From Deuterostichococcus epilithicus (Eukaryota; Chlorophyta; Trebouxiophyceae; Prasiolales; Stichococcaceae), in assembly GCA_033439295.1 (NCBI GenBank), contig JAVTLE010000010.1, positions 682,001 through 746,000 on the forward strand: a DNA stretch of 64,000 nt, read 5' to 3'. Shown here in pieces: positions 43,801 through 55,438 of the stretch. Below the pieces are notes generated by a model. That model was not told the origin of the DNA, made no database searches, and saw nothing but the letters and a program-made list of their open reading frames with translations. Every line of letters starts with the position of its first letter. The first letter of the stretch is position 1. The position numbers and the translations under genes were made by a program.

Positions 43801-45921
43801 ACCAGGTGTCGTGAGCATGCATGCTCGCTACTGGCGTGTGCGCACAGAGAAGACATGGCGACAACTGCCTGTGCACATTCTATGTGGTGCGAGAGAAAAC
43901 AGCTGCTCGCTGAAGCAACGACAAAGTATCAATTGAGCATGCACCGTCAGGCGCCACGCTGGCGTAGGCGTCCAGCATGTCCTCCCGAGGCACCCGAACA
44001 TTGTCAAACCAGATCTGGCCTGTGCATGAGAGGAAACGAGAAAGAGGTTCAAGCAGTGGAGATGCGGGGCAAGGGACGGAACTGGGATGAGGGATCGCAC
44101 AGCAAAGAGGTGAAGTGCAGTCGGCAAACAGCGCGGGGCATGACTCTCCCGAACGGCTGGAAGCCAGTTATGCAGATTATGTTTGACACGCAGCTCACGA
44201 TGCCAGTCGCACACCGTTGTCGACGCCATTGAGGCCAGCCTTGGGACCATTGTCCAAGATGCGCACGCCTGGCATGAGCTCGCCTGCACGATACGAACAG
44301 GCAAGCCCTTATGACTGTCGTCGAGGCAGTTGCCTGAGCAACCACGAGACCCAACGGACGATCTCTGCCCTGGAAACTGACTGCACCTTTTCAGCACGGG
44401 CTCCATGGCCGTGTGCCCACAACGGTAAGCCACCTTAGAGTTGTGGGGAGTGTGTACGCACTTTGAACTGTATGTCAACTCACCTGCATCGTTGCGGATG
44501 CGCACGACGAAGACGTGCGGCCCCTGCCAGGTGCCACCCACCGTCAGCTGCGCAAACACGGTGCAAACCTTGCCGTGCTGCCCCGCGCCGCCGATCCAGA
44601 ACTTGCTGGCCTCGTGGTTGGGCGTGTTGATGACAAACTGCTGGGCGGCAACATCGTACGTCGCTTGCGTCTCAATGCCCTGCAGCGCAGCGCAGCGGGA
44701 CAGTCTCGGACAAGCCTGGAGAAGTCTCCCACAAGCCCGGTGGTGCAGAAACTCGCGCACTGCGATCCCACCCTACTGACATTTCAATCGCAGTCTGGTA
44801 CATCTTGGGACATGGAGCAAGTGTTCGGCAAAACAGCTCAAAGCTCAGCAGCTGCGGCAAACCCCTATCAAATTTTATGCACGGCCAAACGACTGCAGCT
44901 TTTGAGGCATGAAGCACAACGTCCGCCAGGCAAACTGGACTCACCATGACATTGGAGCCGTGGCCCAGCTCCGTCATGCCGAAGCAGCCGGGCAGCTGCA
45001 GCGTGTCCAGCGCCTCAAAGTACTTGGCATGGTGCTGCGACGTGCCCAGCTTGGCGATGGTGCCGCCGCACAGCGTGAAGTGCACGCCCGCCTTGATCGC
45101 CAACGAGTAGTCTGCTCGGGTAGGCATGACAGAATGGCTGTCAGGCGCGCGTGCACTTTGGACTGCAGATGCTGCAACTGCAAGAGAATGCAGGAAATGC
45201 ACTGTGCCCTGGCTGGGCAAACGTTGGTCTGAAGCCTTGTGCCTCTGCATGTCAGCGAGCAGTCTGCTGCTGAAAACCATACGGCAGGAAGCTCAGTGGA
45301 GTTGATAGAGACACTGCACGGTCAGCCGCGCTGCCGCCGCCGCACCCAGGAAGCTGAGCGCCTCAAGGCCCGCCTGGAACTTGAGCGGGTCCCGCATGTA
45401 GTCGGCGATCGAGAAGAAGCGCTGTGCCGCAAATTTCTGCAGGCGCGCGAGCGTCAGCTCCCGAAAGTCACCAAAGGGCAGGTAGTAGTCCGGCCGATAC
45501 AGTGGGTCCTGCGGCGGAAAAGGGCAATGTCCATTGTCCAAAAACGTTTCGGAAAACGTGAAAAGACGTTGATTATTATATAGCAGGCTGTGCGAGGCTC
45601 GGCACAACAATGAGTGCCAATGTCCTTGGCCAGGGGTCAACAGAGCGGAGGATAGCGGCTGTAGGGCCGGCGGCGCCGCCACCTGCGCCAAGCTTTGGGC
45701 AGGTGCACGTAGAGCTTGTGTCACACCTTGAGAAACTCGTAGATGGCCTCGCGCAGGGCGACGTTGTCCCTGACTAGCCAGCCATAGACGTCCGCCGCAT
45801 CGGCCTGCAGCTGCAGCGGCGCGGACGTCGGCGGTGACACCTCCGCCATGCTCGCGTTGGTCAGCTGCCTCGAAAGCACCTCGATGCGGCCCGCTGACGC
45901 GTCGCTGTGACGGCCGTCCAT
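40837..45921 (-). CDS. ACX: Peroxisomal acyl-CoA oxidase with N-terminal PTS2
   Basis: Fourteen exons in phase: 45921-45727, 45508-45346, 45111-44945, 44679-44484, 44283-44215, 44019-43945, 43694-43581, 43455-43400, 43238-43152, 42940-42811, 42622-42531, 42168-42056, 41733-41514 and 41076-40837, about 638 residues. Family landmarks include KLGTSQHHAKYFEALD, LPGCFGMTELGHGSNV (FAD region), LNGVDNGQIWFDNVRVPRE, VTIAIRYSASRPQF, EYLTHQRLLFSALATTYAMH, CRECCGGMGFLAANRIG and DVTFEGANPVMMQQVAKGLL. The enzyme performs the first, H2O2-producing step of peroxisomal beta-oxidation. Residues 12-20 read RIEVLSRQL, a good match to the PTS2 import signal; the C-terminus AIGAS is not a PTS1. Plant ACX2 and ACX3 also use PTS2. 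The gene diverges from QTRT2 with 396 bases between. Confidence 0.93.
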
Positions 45922-46317
45922 CCTGAGATATGGAAGCTGGCGAACCGGTCAACGTCGACACCCTCAGGAGTTTGGCCCGGATATACAAACAGCTCGACGA
46001 CTGCGTCAGCTGATACTGTGTGAGATGTAAGTTGGTAGGAGCTCAGCGGGCTGACAAACGACATGCGTGGCGAAATTACACTGGCGCCGCAACAGTTGTT
46101 TGTCTGAGGATGACCGCAGTGCTGACTCGGCACCAGGGTCACGTGAGTCAGAGGGGCCGCCCTGCAGCACGAAGTCTAGCAACCAGCATCGTTCTTTCAA
46201 TGCTGCACTCTCGCGTTACCTGCATCTGGCCAGAAAGATCAATCCGACTTGATTGCAGTCTCGAAACACCGAGCTAATCAGCCAATTTCTGCTCAAACCG
46301 ACATCCGCGCCCCTGGC
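45922..46317. promoter_or_regulatory. Divergent promoter region, ACX / QTRT2
   Basis: These 396 bases lie between divergent start codons. No specific promoter element was identified. Confidence 0.4.
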
Positions 46318-48444
46318 ATGGGTACAATCATGAGCTCTGGAAACTTATTCCGGGTGCTGAAAACGGACGGCGCCGCCAGGGTGGGTCGGCTCGGCTTGCC
46401 GGGCCACGCGGCCGTGGAGACGCCGAACATGCTGCTTTACACACAGCGTGGCGGCGCCCTCAGCCTGACGCCAGACGTAGTGGCGAGGCTGCCGCAGGCC
46501 GCAGGCGCTGTGCTCAACGCGCTGCACTTGTGAGTTACCTTGGGGTGAACCTCATGCTGTGTATTTTGTAAAGCTTTGATGCAGCGCCAACGGCAGCATT
46601 GTCTTCGGCATGCGGCAGTTGTCCACAGCTGAACTATGCCCTGAAGTTTGGCTGGCCGCTCGCGCAGCATGCAGCGTCCGTCGGTGGAGATCCTGCAGCA
46701 GCACGGCGGTGGCGCACGGGGCTTCATGGCGCCGCCCGACCTGCCCTTGGTGGCCACAGCGCGTGACGCCGTTGCTTACGAGTACACTGGAAAGTCCAAC
46801 AGGGACTCGGCGACCCACGTGCAGGCTGCCTATGGCGCCACCGAGGTGCGATGCACGGCGGAGCAACCCGCTGCGCAATGCATTGCATGGCGGTACTAGT
46901 GGCGCTAGGGATGCCAACGGCACATCATCATTTCGAGGTCAGGCGCTTGCTCTCAGACCGTGGGGTTTGCTGTGCTGGTGAAGCTTGGGCTGCGACGCCG
47001 TTGCGCAGCCGGGGAGGGGGGGCGGGGGGGTGGGGGGACCGCTCGCGCCGTGGCGACGTCGACAGTGGAGGNCATGACGGCCATGACGGCAGGCCCAAGC
47101 TCGTACCTTGACGCAGGTGTCGCCGGCAAAGTACATGGACATCATCGCAGCGCTGCGGCCCGACCTGTACACCGCGCTGGCAGACGATGTGGCATCATCA
47201 TCCAGCCGCAAGCGCGCGCGCGCGTCCGTCACCCGCACCGCGCAGTGGCTGGACGCCTGCCTAGCGGCGCACAAAGCCCTGGGCGTGACCGCGCCGCTGC
47301 TAGCCCCCATCGCCGGCGCGTGCCACCCGCAGGAGCGGGAGTGGTCGGCGCAGGCGGCCGCCGCCCGCGACGGCATCGCCGGCTTCACGCTGACAGGTGC
47401 TTGTCCGGTGGTTTTTAGGTCGTGTTGTGGAGTTCAGCCGGAGCCTGGTCCAGGATCTACGGCTGATGAGCATCAGGCGCAAGGTGAAGCACCTTGGTGC
47501 TGATGCGTGCGTGCCGCGCTGCAGGGTTCGGCACCGGGGAGAGCCGCGAGCAGCTTGGGGAGGCGCTGGCCGCTTGCGTCCCGCTGCTGCCGCCGCACAT
47601 GCCGCGGCTGGCGCAGGGCATTGGCGCGCCAGATGCGGTGCTCGTGGCAGTGGAACGCGGGGTCGATCTGTTCGACTCGGGGTACGCGCACCTGGCGACA
47701 GCTGCGGGTGCAGCGCTCACGTTCCCGGCCGGCCCAGATCCCGCAGCCGCCGCGGCAAAATGCGACGCAGCGGCAGGCGTCAGCCATGCGGCAAGCAGGC
47801 CGGCGAACGGCAGCAGTGGCAGCATGGCGGCCGGTCCCGCAGTCGGTCTGGATGCGGCAACCAGCAGCATCGACGCCGCAGGCGACGGTGGCAGCAGGGC
47901 TGACGAGAGCCACCCTGCAGCGGCGGTGGACCTTTGGGACATAAGCCACCGCACCAGTCAGGCGCCCCTGCTGGCGGGCTGCAGCTGCTACACCTGCTCC
48001 AGGTAGGACTGGAACATGCTTTGCATCTGATCGCGATGCAACGGCAGTGATGCTGAGATGAACTATGCAGCAGACTGGCCTTCCTCGTGCACGCACTTCA
48101 GATCAGGCTGCCAGTCCTGCTCATCGGTACCTTCCCTCACGAACCGAGGACTGCTTCCATCATGGGTGCGGTTGCTGCGCAGGCACACACGCGCGTATGT
48201 GCACCACCTGCTGCACACAAAGGAGATGCTGGCGCTGGTGCTGCTGGACGTCCACAACTGCCACCACACGCTGCGCTTCTTTTGTGGCATCCGAGCGGCA
48301 ATTGCAGCGGGCGAGCTTGGCGCCTTCCGCGACAGAGTGCTAGCCAGCACGCGGGCTGGCGGCCTGCCATCCGAACAGCCGGCGCAGTCGCCGTCGTCGG
48401 TGCTGAAACAGTATGAGCAGCAGCCCGCTGAGGTCGCGGCATGA
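46318..48444 (+). CDS. QTRT2: Queuine tRNA-ribosyltransferase accessory subunit 2
   Basis: Five exons in phase: 46318-46529, 46668-46845, 47117-47396, 47525-48002 and 48183-48444, up to 469 residues; Met at 46330 is an alternative start. Landmarks are VGRLGLPGHAAVETPNMLLY, LTPDVVARLP, EILQQHGGGARGF, then FGTGESREQL and the zinc site CSCYTC-SRHTRAYVHHLL with LDVHNCHH supplying the His ligand. QTRT2 pairs with QTRT1 to exchange guanine for queuine at tRNA position 34; algae acquire queuine rather than make it. The fourth exon carries an approximately 70-residue Ala/Gly/Ser-rich insertion just before the zinc site, probably a surface loop. Intron 2 has a strong G-run. Confidence 0.92.
47010..47040 (+). 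other. G-quadruplex-prone tract in QTRT2 intron 2
   Basis: Four runs of four or more G separated by single bases (GGGGAGGGGGGGCGGGG and onward) lie on the sense strand inside the intron 46846-47116. Confidence 0.8.
47072..47072. other. Ambiguous base in QTRT2 intron 2
   Basis: A single N follows the G-rich tract. Assembly difficulty at a quadruplex-forming stretch is a plausible cause. Confidence 0.9.
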
Positions 48445-48495
48445 ATTGGAGGTGTGACGTCAAAACTGAACCATGGCATTACGGCCAGGAATGAC

Positions 48496-48500
48496 TGTAA
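48496..48500 (+). terminator. TGTAA polyadenylation signal of QTRT2
   Basis: TGTAA, the usual green-algal poly(A) signal, lies 52 bases after the QTRT2 stop codon. The motif is short and could occur by chance. Confidence 0.4.
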
Positions 48501-48627
48501 TGTGGCCTTTCAGACGACCTCGGACTGTTTAGTCAAGGTATGCTGACCTCAGGACCGAGACATGCACAAGCAGGAACGAAAACACATTGTCGGAGTGTGG
48601 CACTTCAGTCACGCACACTAGAAGTTG

Positions 48628-49988
48628 CTACTTCGCAACAGATGTCGCCAAGTGCTTCACAGATGATGCGGCCTTTGCCCGTGTGATGAGGAATGTCGAC
48701 CTGCGGCGCACAGGAGGCTTCAGAAGAAGAGATCTGTCACTTTCGCATCTCCGCACTGCAAGCGCATCAGTCTGGTGCAGAATGGGCAGAACACACAGTC
48801 ACACTTGATCACAACACAGCAATGGTTCAACCAGGGAGTTGCATCACGTCCTCACCAGCAGAATGCCACCTGCGGCAACGACACAGCTGCATGTCAGTCG
48901 AATGCCAGCACTTGCACCCAAGTTCCGAGCCCTTCGACAGGCCCCGCCTCCATGCAAGGCTCGAGGCAATCGACTAGACCCATGCGCAAGTCAGCCAACT
49001 ACGGCATGTTGGGCTCACCACGTTGACGAAGAGCACCCGCAGTTTTAGCGGCACATAGCGGTAATTGATCAGCGCCGCCAGCGGCCACAGCTTCCAGCCA
49101 TTGGCCTGAATGGTGGGGTAATCGCGCCGCAGCCGCTGCCTTGTTGCAGTCGCAGACCGGCCCTCCACCACCAGCGATAGGTAGCTGATCAGCAGCACGT
49201 TGCACACCGGTCCGTAAGTCAGTTGATCCAACACCACCTGCATATATCCAAATGAGGCTACAAGGTGGAATGCAGATTAGGTCTGCAGGTTGCCATGCCA
49301 GGTGCTGCGGCCGCCAAAGCCTTGCGTCCTGTGTGAGCTCTGCGGCATGGCAGTGCTCATCCAATGCAATGCTGGGCTACTCGTCTTCAACCATGCGCGT
49401 GTCGGACAGACCTTCTGCACCACGGTGGCACTGTCGCGCCTGCCCTTGAAGAACTTTTCCAGAAACTGCAATGAATGACATGACACTGACTTTGGCAGTG
49501 CACAGCTCGCATCGAGCCGTATTGCAGGGACAACAGCACCCGTACTTTGAGGTTGTGGTGGTCAGGGGCATGCACACGAACCGCGCACCTTTTGCCAGTA
49601 GTGGTTGCTGGGGCCACCCCAGATCAGCCCAAATGCCTGCGTAAAGGCCATTCACCGCTTGGCGTCAGCGTGATGGCGTCACCACAAGACGGCAGTATTT
49701 CTGATGATTTTGAAGCGTCTGCGCAACCAAAGACCTTACCGCAACCGCCAGTGTCCTCCTCCACTGCAGCGGCCCATTGGACGTGAGCCTCTGCGCCAAC
49801 AGGTCACTGGCGCCGGACAGCACCCCCGCCGTGATCGCCTGGCGCCATGGGCAGTAGATGTCAGTGGATAACTCTGGTGGTGAACCCTGTGTAACCTGTG
49901 TGATTGCAGTTCTCACCTTTGTCTGCAGCGGCTTGCGCTCCAGCTGCTGCAGGTAGCGGCTCCACGCAAGGCCGAGAAGGTTCGACAT
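48628..49988 (-). CDS. MPV17: Mpv17/PMP22 family membrane protein
   Basis: Seven exons in phase: 49988-49917, 49838-49740, 49636-49589, 49465-49412, 49237-49019, a 14-nt microexon 48869-48856, and 48700-48628, giving 192 residues. The order of motifs is standard for the family: MSNLLGLAWSRYLQQLERKP, AITAGVLSGASDLLAQ, AFGLIWGGPSNHYWQK, VVLDQLTYGPVCN, WKLWPLAALINYRYVPLKLR and the ending VAFCWSTFL. Four membrane helices are expected, in the peroxisomal or inner mitochondrial membrane; family members form channels or affect reactive oxygen and nucleotide balance. The final W of the signature is split between the microexon and the last exon. The gene diverges from the SirB1-like gene. Confidence 0.9.
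48856..48869 (-). other. 14-nt microexon of MPV17
   Basis: Flanked by GCAG and GTGAGG in minus sense, it enters in phase 0, leaves in phase 2 and encodes Val-Ala-Phe-Cys plus two bases of the conserved Trp. Confidence 0.8.
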
Positions 49989-50443
49989 GGCAGCACCAGA
50001 GCTGTGCCCCAGCAGGCGGCAGGCACAATGGCACGATTGTTTACCTCGTCTGCCAAAGGAGCAACAGCGATCGCTGTGGGGTGGGTCCCTGACCTAACAG
50101 TGTCGCGAGCCCAATTGAAGCAGCAGAAGAGGCAGGCACTCAGACTGAACCAGAACCTCGCTCGAGCAAATGAGAACCTCACTTTGGTCTGACCATACAG
50201 CAAAGCGGATTTGCTCGACCTCTTGGAGGTGTCGAAGTTGCGGCTGCACACCAGCTTCAGGCACTCTGCAAGTGGTGCAGGGGACCAAACCAGCGCAGGA
50301 ATCATGTCGATGCTAGTGCCGATGAAAGCGTAGCACTTGCGGATCGTTAAAGGCGCCGCACCGCCATCCTTGTGGCACTGACGAGCTTTTGTCCACTGCT
50401 GAACGGACGACTCAGCCGATTTCGCAACATTGCGGCAAACAAC
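49989..50443. promoter_or_regulatory. Divergent promoter region, MPV17 / SirB1-like gene
   Basis: These 455 bases separate divergent start codons. No named element is visible. Confidence 0.4.
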
Positions 50444-53400
50444 ATGCAGCCCGCCGCTCAGTCTCACAGGGCTCAGCTAGCACACGCTGAACCCAGGAGC
50501 ACTGCCCAGCCGCAGCCGCAGCCGCAGCCGCAGCGCCCGCCGCCAGTGCATGCAGCATGGGTGCCGCGGCCAGGCAGGAGGTGCCTCGCTTGCCGTGCAT
50601 TACCAGAAAACCAGGAGCGGAAGAGGCCACCAAGAGGCGGCGATTACGGCGAAAACGTTGAGGACGATCCCCGCTACAACAGGTTGGCATGCTTGGCGCC
50701 AGGGCTGGCCGTATGTGGCCCACTGGCGACGGCCACTGCACCTGCATGGCGCTTGTGCAGTGCATGTGGTGAGGGTGAGCATCGGCACTTCAAGGCAGTG
50801 ACGACACCTTTGAGTCGGGTACAGGGTGGACTCGTCGGAGCAGCATGCACATGAGGCGCGGCAGGCGCTGTTGCGCAATGTGGTGCGCGGAGAGGCTCGC
50901 ATGAACCTGGCTCAGGCAGCCTTCCAGATCGCCGCCGAAGACGATGCCATCGCCAGCCACGCCGTGGTCCCGCTTCCGGTGGGGACGTATGAGCAGCGGC
51001 TGGCCAAGATGGCGTCTGAGCTGGCGCGGGGTCCGCTTGCGCGGCTGCCGCCCGACGCGGAGCTCGCCGCGGTTGTGGAGGTGGGGCCCACCGGTGGCCC
51101 TTTCATGTAGTCTCGTGACGCGCTGCAGGAAAGGAAGCTGGTCTCGTCCCTCGCCTGATGCTCTTGGCTTCCTAGCGCAGCCCGATGTCGCAGATTTGTG
51201 CAAGATTGTAGATAGTTTCGTCAACATCTCTTGCAGAGTCTTGCAAAGTAGGTTCTCGGTCTGCAGGTGGTGGAAAAGTACCTCTGGCAGCAGCAGCGCT
51301 TCCGGCTGCCGCATTACGGGAGGTCAAACGTGCCTGCAAACGCAGTCGTCGACCACCCAGGTGCGCGTCAGAGAAATCTTGGCAAGGTCCCTGCTGGGTT
51401 TCAGCCATGTCGCAGCAGCTGCCACGCCACTCCCGCCTCTGAGCCCAAACGTGTCGTTAGAACGACTCTCCACAGGGCTGCTGCCCTCAAAAAGGAACCC
51501 CTCAGCATGCAGCGTCCTCGGCGCACGATGCACCAGCAGGTCGCCGCACCCAGCCCCGTCGTGAATACAAATTGAAAACACTGAGCCGCAGGCGTCTGGG
51601 AGGACGCGCGGCATGCCTATCTGCACGAGGTGCTGGTGCGGCGCGTGGGCTGCGCCGCGGCGCTGGCGGTCGTCTACGCGGATGTCATGCAGCGGCTGCT
51701 GGAAGCGGGGGCGGTGGACTTCGCCGTCCGCATCGACTGCTCCGACCTTGCGGCGCTGCCCGCCGCCGAGGCGAGCCCACGCTGCTTGGACACTGCGTTG
51801 GCAACCTGTCAGAAGAGAAGATGAGGGCAGGGAGATTGTCAAGGCGACGCATTGGTCCGGCCTGGGGCCACTGCCTGCCGCCGAGGCGCCCTCCCTGTGG
51901 CGATGGCGGCGGTAGTGACGGCGGTGGCGTCTGATGCTGCGCACGCCTGATGTGCCATATGCACTCCCAAAAGGGAACCTCCACCTTGAAGCACAGTTAC
52001 GGACACCCAGGGGCAGTACAGCTGAGCGCGCTGCATGGGAGGCGTGTTGCACCTCCTCACCGACCCTCCCACCAGCTGGTGGCTGCGCCCTCGCTGGCTG
52101 GACCACATGGGTCTCCTGTCAGGAGCCAAGCCCCACAGCTGCCCGTCCCATGAACGGCCACAGGTGCTGCCCAACATCACGCGGGAGCACGCGGCGACGG
52201 GCGGCGGCATGCTCAACACCTGCTCCCAGGACGTTCTCCTGGAACTGCTGCGCTTTCTCAAGCGCGCCTACTGGCCCTTCTCCTGGGACTCAGCCGGCGG
52301 CCTCGACCACGGAGGTGAAACTGGTCGGAACGGCAGCTTCCATCGCTTCCACTTCCATCGCTTCATCATGTCTGTACCGCTCTGCTGTCGCTACCGGGTG
52401 CGCAGAGTGCGGCTGTGATGATGTGCCTCCTGGGCCGCTGCCGGCGGCCCTCGCCACAACTTTAACATTGAGATGGCCAAGGTCGTTGAAATGTCTCCTG
52501 TGCCCACGCTCCACCTCCCAGTGCCGGGTTCCAAGGCACGCCGCCAAATTCCCGGACTGCGGAGGCGAGTGCCACCTGTATGCTACAGTGCCGAGCACCC
52601 GGCAGCTTGCTCGGTGCAGCTCGGGGTGAAGCCCACCAGGCCCTCTGAGCTGCAGGGGTGAGCGTCGAGATGCGGAGCACGGGACAGAAAAGCCTTGCGC
52701 AGAGTCGCCCCCTCACCTGCGCATTTGCTTGCGAGCTGGCCGCACGACCCTTTGACCATGACCCGCAGGCGGGTTCAGGGACGCCGCCGAGTCGGCGCTG
52801 CACGGCGCAGCCAGCGCCGAGCTGCAGGCCATCTCCGCGGCTGCTGCGCACCGCCTCACTCGCGGCATCTGGACCAGGTGGGCGCAGCTTGTGCCGCAGC
52901 ACTGACCACTCACAACTCGAAGCACGACGGGGTTCAGCAATCGCTTCCACGATCCTGACTGCCAGTCGTGTGCGTCCCGACATCCTCCCATCACGCACGC
53001 CGCAGACCCTGGGTTGGCAGCGCCTCTCATCCTACTGTTTGTGCCCGCTTTCAGGGACACAGAATGTGCCGCTGCGTTCCTATTGACGTGCCGCTGTTCC
53101 AGGTGGGACAGCGGTCCCAGGTCCAAATGGGCGCCGAGTATTCGAGTGGCCAACTCCCCCTGGTAATAAATTTCTGATGATCCGTTCTGCGTCGCGCAGC
53201 CCCGGCGCGGGCGACCTGCGGCGCGCGACGGCGGCGGCGGAGCGGCTGGCGACAGTGTTTGGCGACTCGCACCCGGCGGAGCGACGCGACGCCGGCGTGC
53301 TGCTGCTGCACAGCGGCCAGCCCGTCCAGGTGCACGGTTGAACAGCGATTGGCTGTTGTCTGTGGGAACGCCGATTGGAGTACTGAACGTCCGTCCCACA

Positions 53401-53742
53401 ACTTCAAGCAGACCTCTCAGAGCTGCAGCTGGCGACCGCGGAGGATAACTTCAGAGCTTGTGTGTGCACAATCCTGGTTGTAGTGTGTGCGGGAGTCAAT
53501 CCGGCAGCAACTGATGTTGCTGGGTGCGCCCTGCGCAGGCAAAGGCGGAGCTGGAGGCATATGCCGCCAGCCCAGAGTATGGCGGCGGCAGTTTGCGGGA
53601 GCGCACACTCGTGGACGAGCTCCTGGCGTTCCTGGACGAAGCAACAGACGGCGTGCAGCCGGTGGCGCCGATGGGGGTGCAGTCGCAGCTGGGCGTGCCA
53701 CCGCCGGACATTGAGGGCCGCCGTATGGCGCTCACCTGGTGA
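50444..53742 (+). CDS. SirB1-like (transglutaminase-like / TPR) protein, probably plastid-targeted
   Basis: Supported exons: 50444-50682, 50825-51080, 51267-51360, 51592-51770, about 52042-52314, 52769-52877, 53200-53329 and 53539-53742. The N-terminus is Gln/Pro/Arg-rich with a PQ repeat and could be a transit peptide. The core reads RQALLRNVVRGEARMNLAQA, AEDDAIASHAVVPLPV, GRSNVPANAVVDHPGVWEDA and HEVLVRRVGCAAALAVVYADV, the pattern of the SirB1 N-terminal domain (a transglutaminase-like fold found with TPR repeats in bacteria and plastids). Further on come LPNITREHAATGGGMLNTCS and LLELLRFLKRAYWPFSW. The C-terminal exons are helical and may be TPR-like. The biochemical role of this family is unknown. 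The join between 51770 and 52042 is out of phase, so an exon is missing or misread there; the donor after 51770 may be GC (GAG then GCGAGC). Confidence 0.72.
51745..51895 (+). repeat. Echo of an exon end in the SirB1-like gene
   Basis: The exon end CTGCCCGCCGCCGAGGCG near 51757 recurs as CTGCCTGCCGCCGAGGCG near 51869, about 112 bases downstream inside the intron. Confidence 0.7.
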
Positions 53743-54221
53743 TGAGCTCCCACAAGCAGCGAGCATGTGTCTGGTGCCAGAGGCATTTGGGGCCAACGGA
53801 GCGGCCTACAAGGCCATGGGCGATGTGTGTGTGTGTGTGATTGGGGAGAGTTTGTTGAATGAGCGGCGCAGACGAGTTCCATGAGACTGAGTGCAGGACG
53901 ACATGTCGTGTTGTACTACAAGTGCAAGCTTCACGGGCAACCACTACCCCAGTATTAAATCTTTAATTAAATTTCTGACCTTTGCTGACTTGCTGCCAGG
54001 GGGAAATTGACTTCAATCACCCATTGCTTGCTTCTTGATCATCTATGTACTTGGAGGCCGAGATGTGGTCCAGTCCAGCCCCAGGGGCGCTAACATCTAA
54101 GCCGTACTTCCGCAACTCATAAACGGCGCTAACCAGACCTGCAATTGGTCTCGCTGGGAGCGGGCTTGTACTTGGGCCAAGTTGCGGCCAAGGAGCATTC
54201 CACTGTGCTTTGTGTTTGTAG
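53743..54221. other. Intergenic region with GT microsatellite and AT-rich patch
   Basis: Contains a (TG)n run at about 53824-53840 and an AT-rich patch near 53955-53975 (TTAAATCTTTAATTAAATTT), unusual in this GC-rich window. No coding exon seen. Confidence 0.5.
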
Positions 54222-55438
54222 ATGCCGTTCCCGACAATCTCCGGAACTGCACTTAAACTTAGTGCTACTTCAATTTCAGTTGCTCAGAGGCTAGATACGT
54301 GGAGTCGCCAAGCGCTGAGCTCCGCGCATCGAGGCACCAAGGCTCGCATCAGACGCGGCAGTGTGCTCGACGCTCAGAGCGAGCAGCAGGCCAGTTCTGT
54401 AGCCGGTGCGAGAGCGGAACTAGTTGATGAGGAGGGTGCAGCATCGTCGAGCAGTGTGCAGGTTGAGTGTGACGAGGGCAGCGATGACGGGTGGGGGTCT
54501 GAGCAGGTGCTGTCCGTTCGAAACGTTTCCTGGCGAAGCAGGAGGCAGCGTCTCGTCAACTCGTGCCACTGTGTCATGCGCTGCCCAATTGCAGTTGCAA
54601 CACAGTTCATGCGGTGTCATGGGTTGCATAGGATGACGCCACTGGCGGCGCATGACAAATATGTATTGAATGCAGTCTCCTGGGTCCTCTTACTATGCGG
54701 CAGAATGTGCGCCTGTCAAGCCGGAAAACCTGACGAAGCAGCGGCTCATTGGCACCCTGGCGGAGGTGCGGCGCCTGCAGTGGGCTGCGTGGGGAGAAGA
54801 TGCAGCGGCCAACCACGAGAACATCTCGCTGCTTGACAAGGAGGTGCAAAGGAGGTGCAGAGGCTGCACGAGTCGCGACGTGCGATGGCATTGCGGGACG
54901 TGCAGCACATCCTGGATGCCCTGAACGAGAGCGAAGACTTCCTGGGGGAAGGGAAGGCGATTTTCCTGAGTTGACAAAAGAGCAAGCACCCCTCATTTCG
55001 TGCATGAGATCGCCACAACGGGCACATGCCTCTGTATCTAGCAATACTCTTCAGCACCTTACCTCGTGAGCATCACAGCGCAGCAGTTGATGCTGATAAC
55101 CAAATTGCGGACATAGCTTAATGTTCTCATTGTGCGTCGTCTGTGCAGTGGCGTCTGCCACTCTACTGAGGATATCTGCTAAGCTGCCGTGGTGGTCATG
55201 CCGCTCGCTGAGGCGGCTTGTCTGCGGGCGGAGGCGCAGGTGCACTTTAAGGCGCTGCGATATATGCATCACTTCCTCGGGGCTTGGGCCTGGCACCGCA
55301 TTCCACCAGGACGATCGGTATCAGCATCAGCCAGGCAGAGTGATCTGCACCTTGCTGACACCTCTTCGTCTGACCCGAGCCCTCTGCATTTGGGGCTTCA
55401 TAACAGGAGCTGCATTTGATGCATGATGTTCAAACAGG
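54222..55438 (+). pseudogene. Unknown gene, copy A of a 1.1-kb tandem duplication, damaged
   Basis: An opening exon 54222-54506 (95 residues, MPFPTISGTALKLS ..., ending GWGSEQ before a GTGCTG donor) is followed by an exon-like segment from about 54677 (SPGSSYYAAECAPVKPEN ... EVRRLQWAAWGEDA) and a third near 55150. The second segment is frameshifted by an 11-base direct duplication (AAGGAGGTGCA) at 54838-54860, and the third has an in-frame TAA at 55180-55182 where copy B has CAG. No family is recognised; the segments are Ala/Glu-rich and helical. Unless unseen splicing avoids the lesions, this copy is not functional. Confidence 0.55.

Noticed and set aside
53824-53840. TG microsatellite as a Z-DNA or regulatory element
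   Set aside because: Only eight or so repeats in an otherwise featureless 3' region; reported as a repeat but no function claimed.
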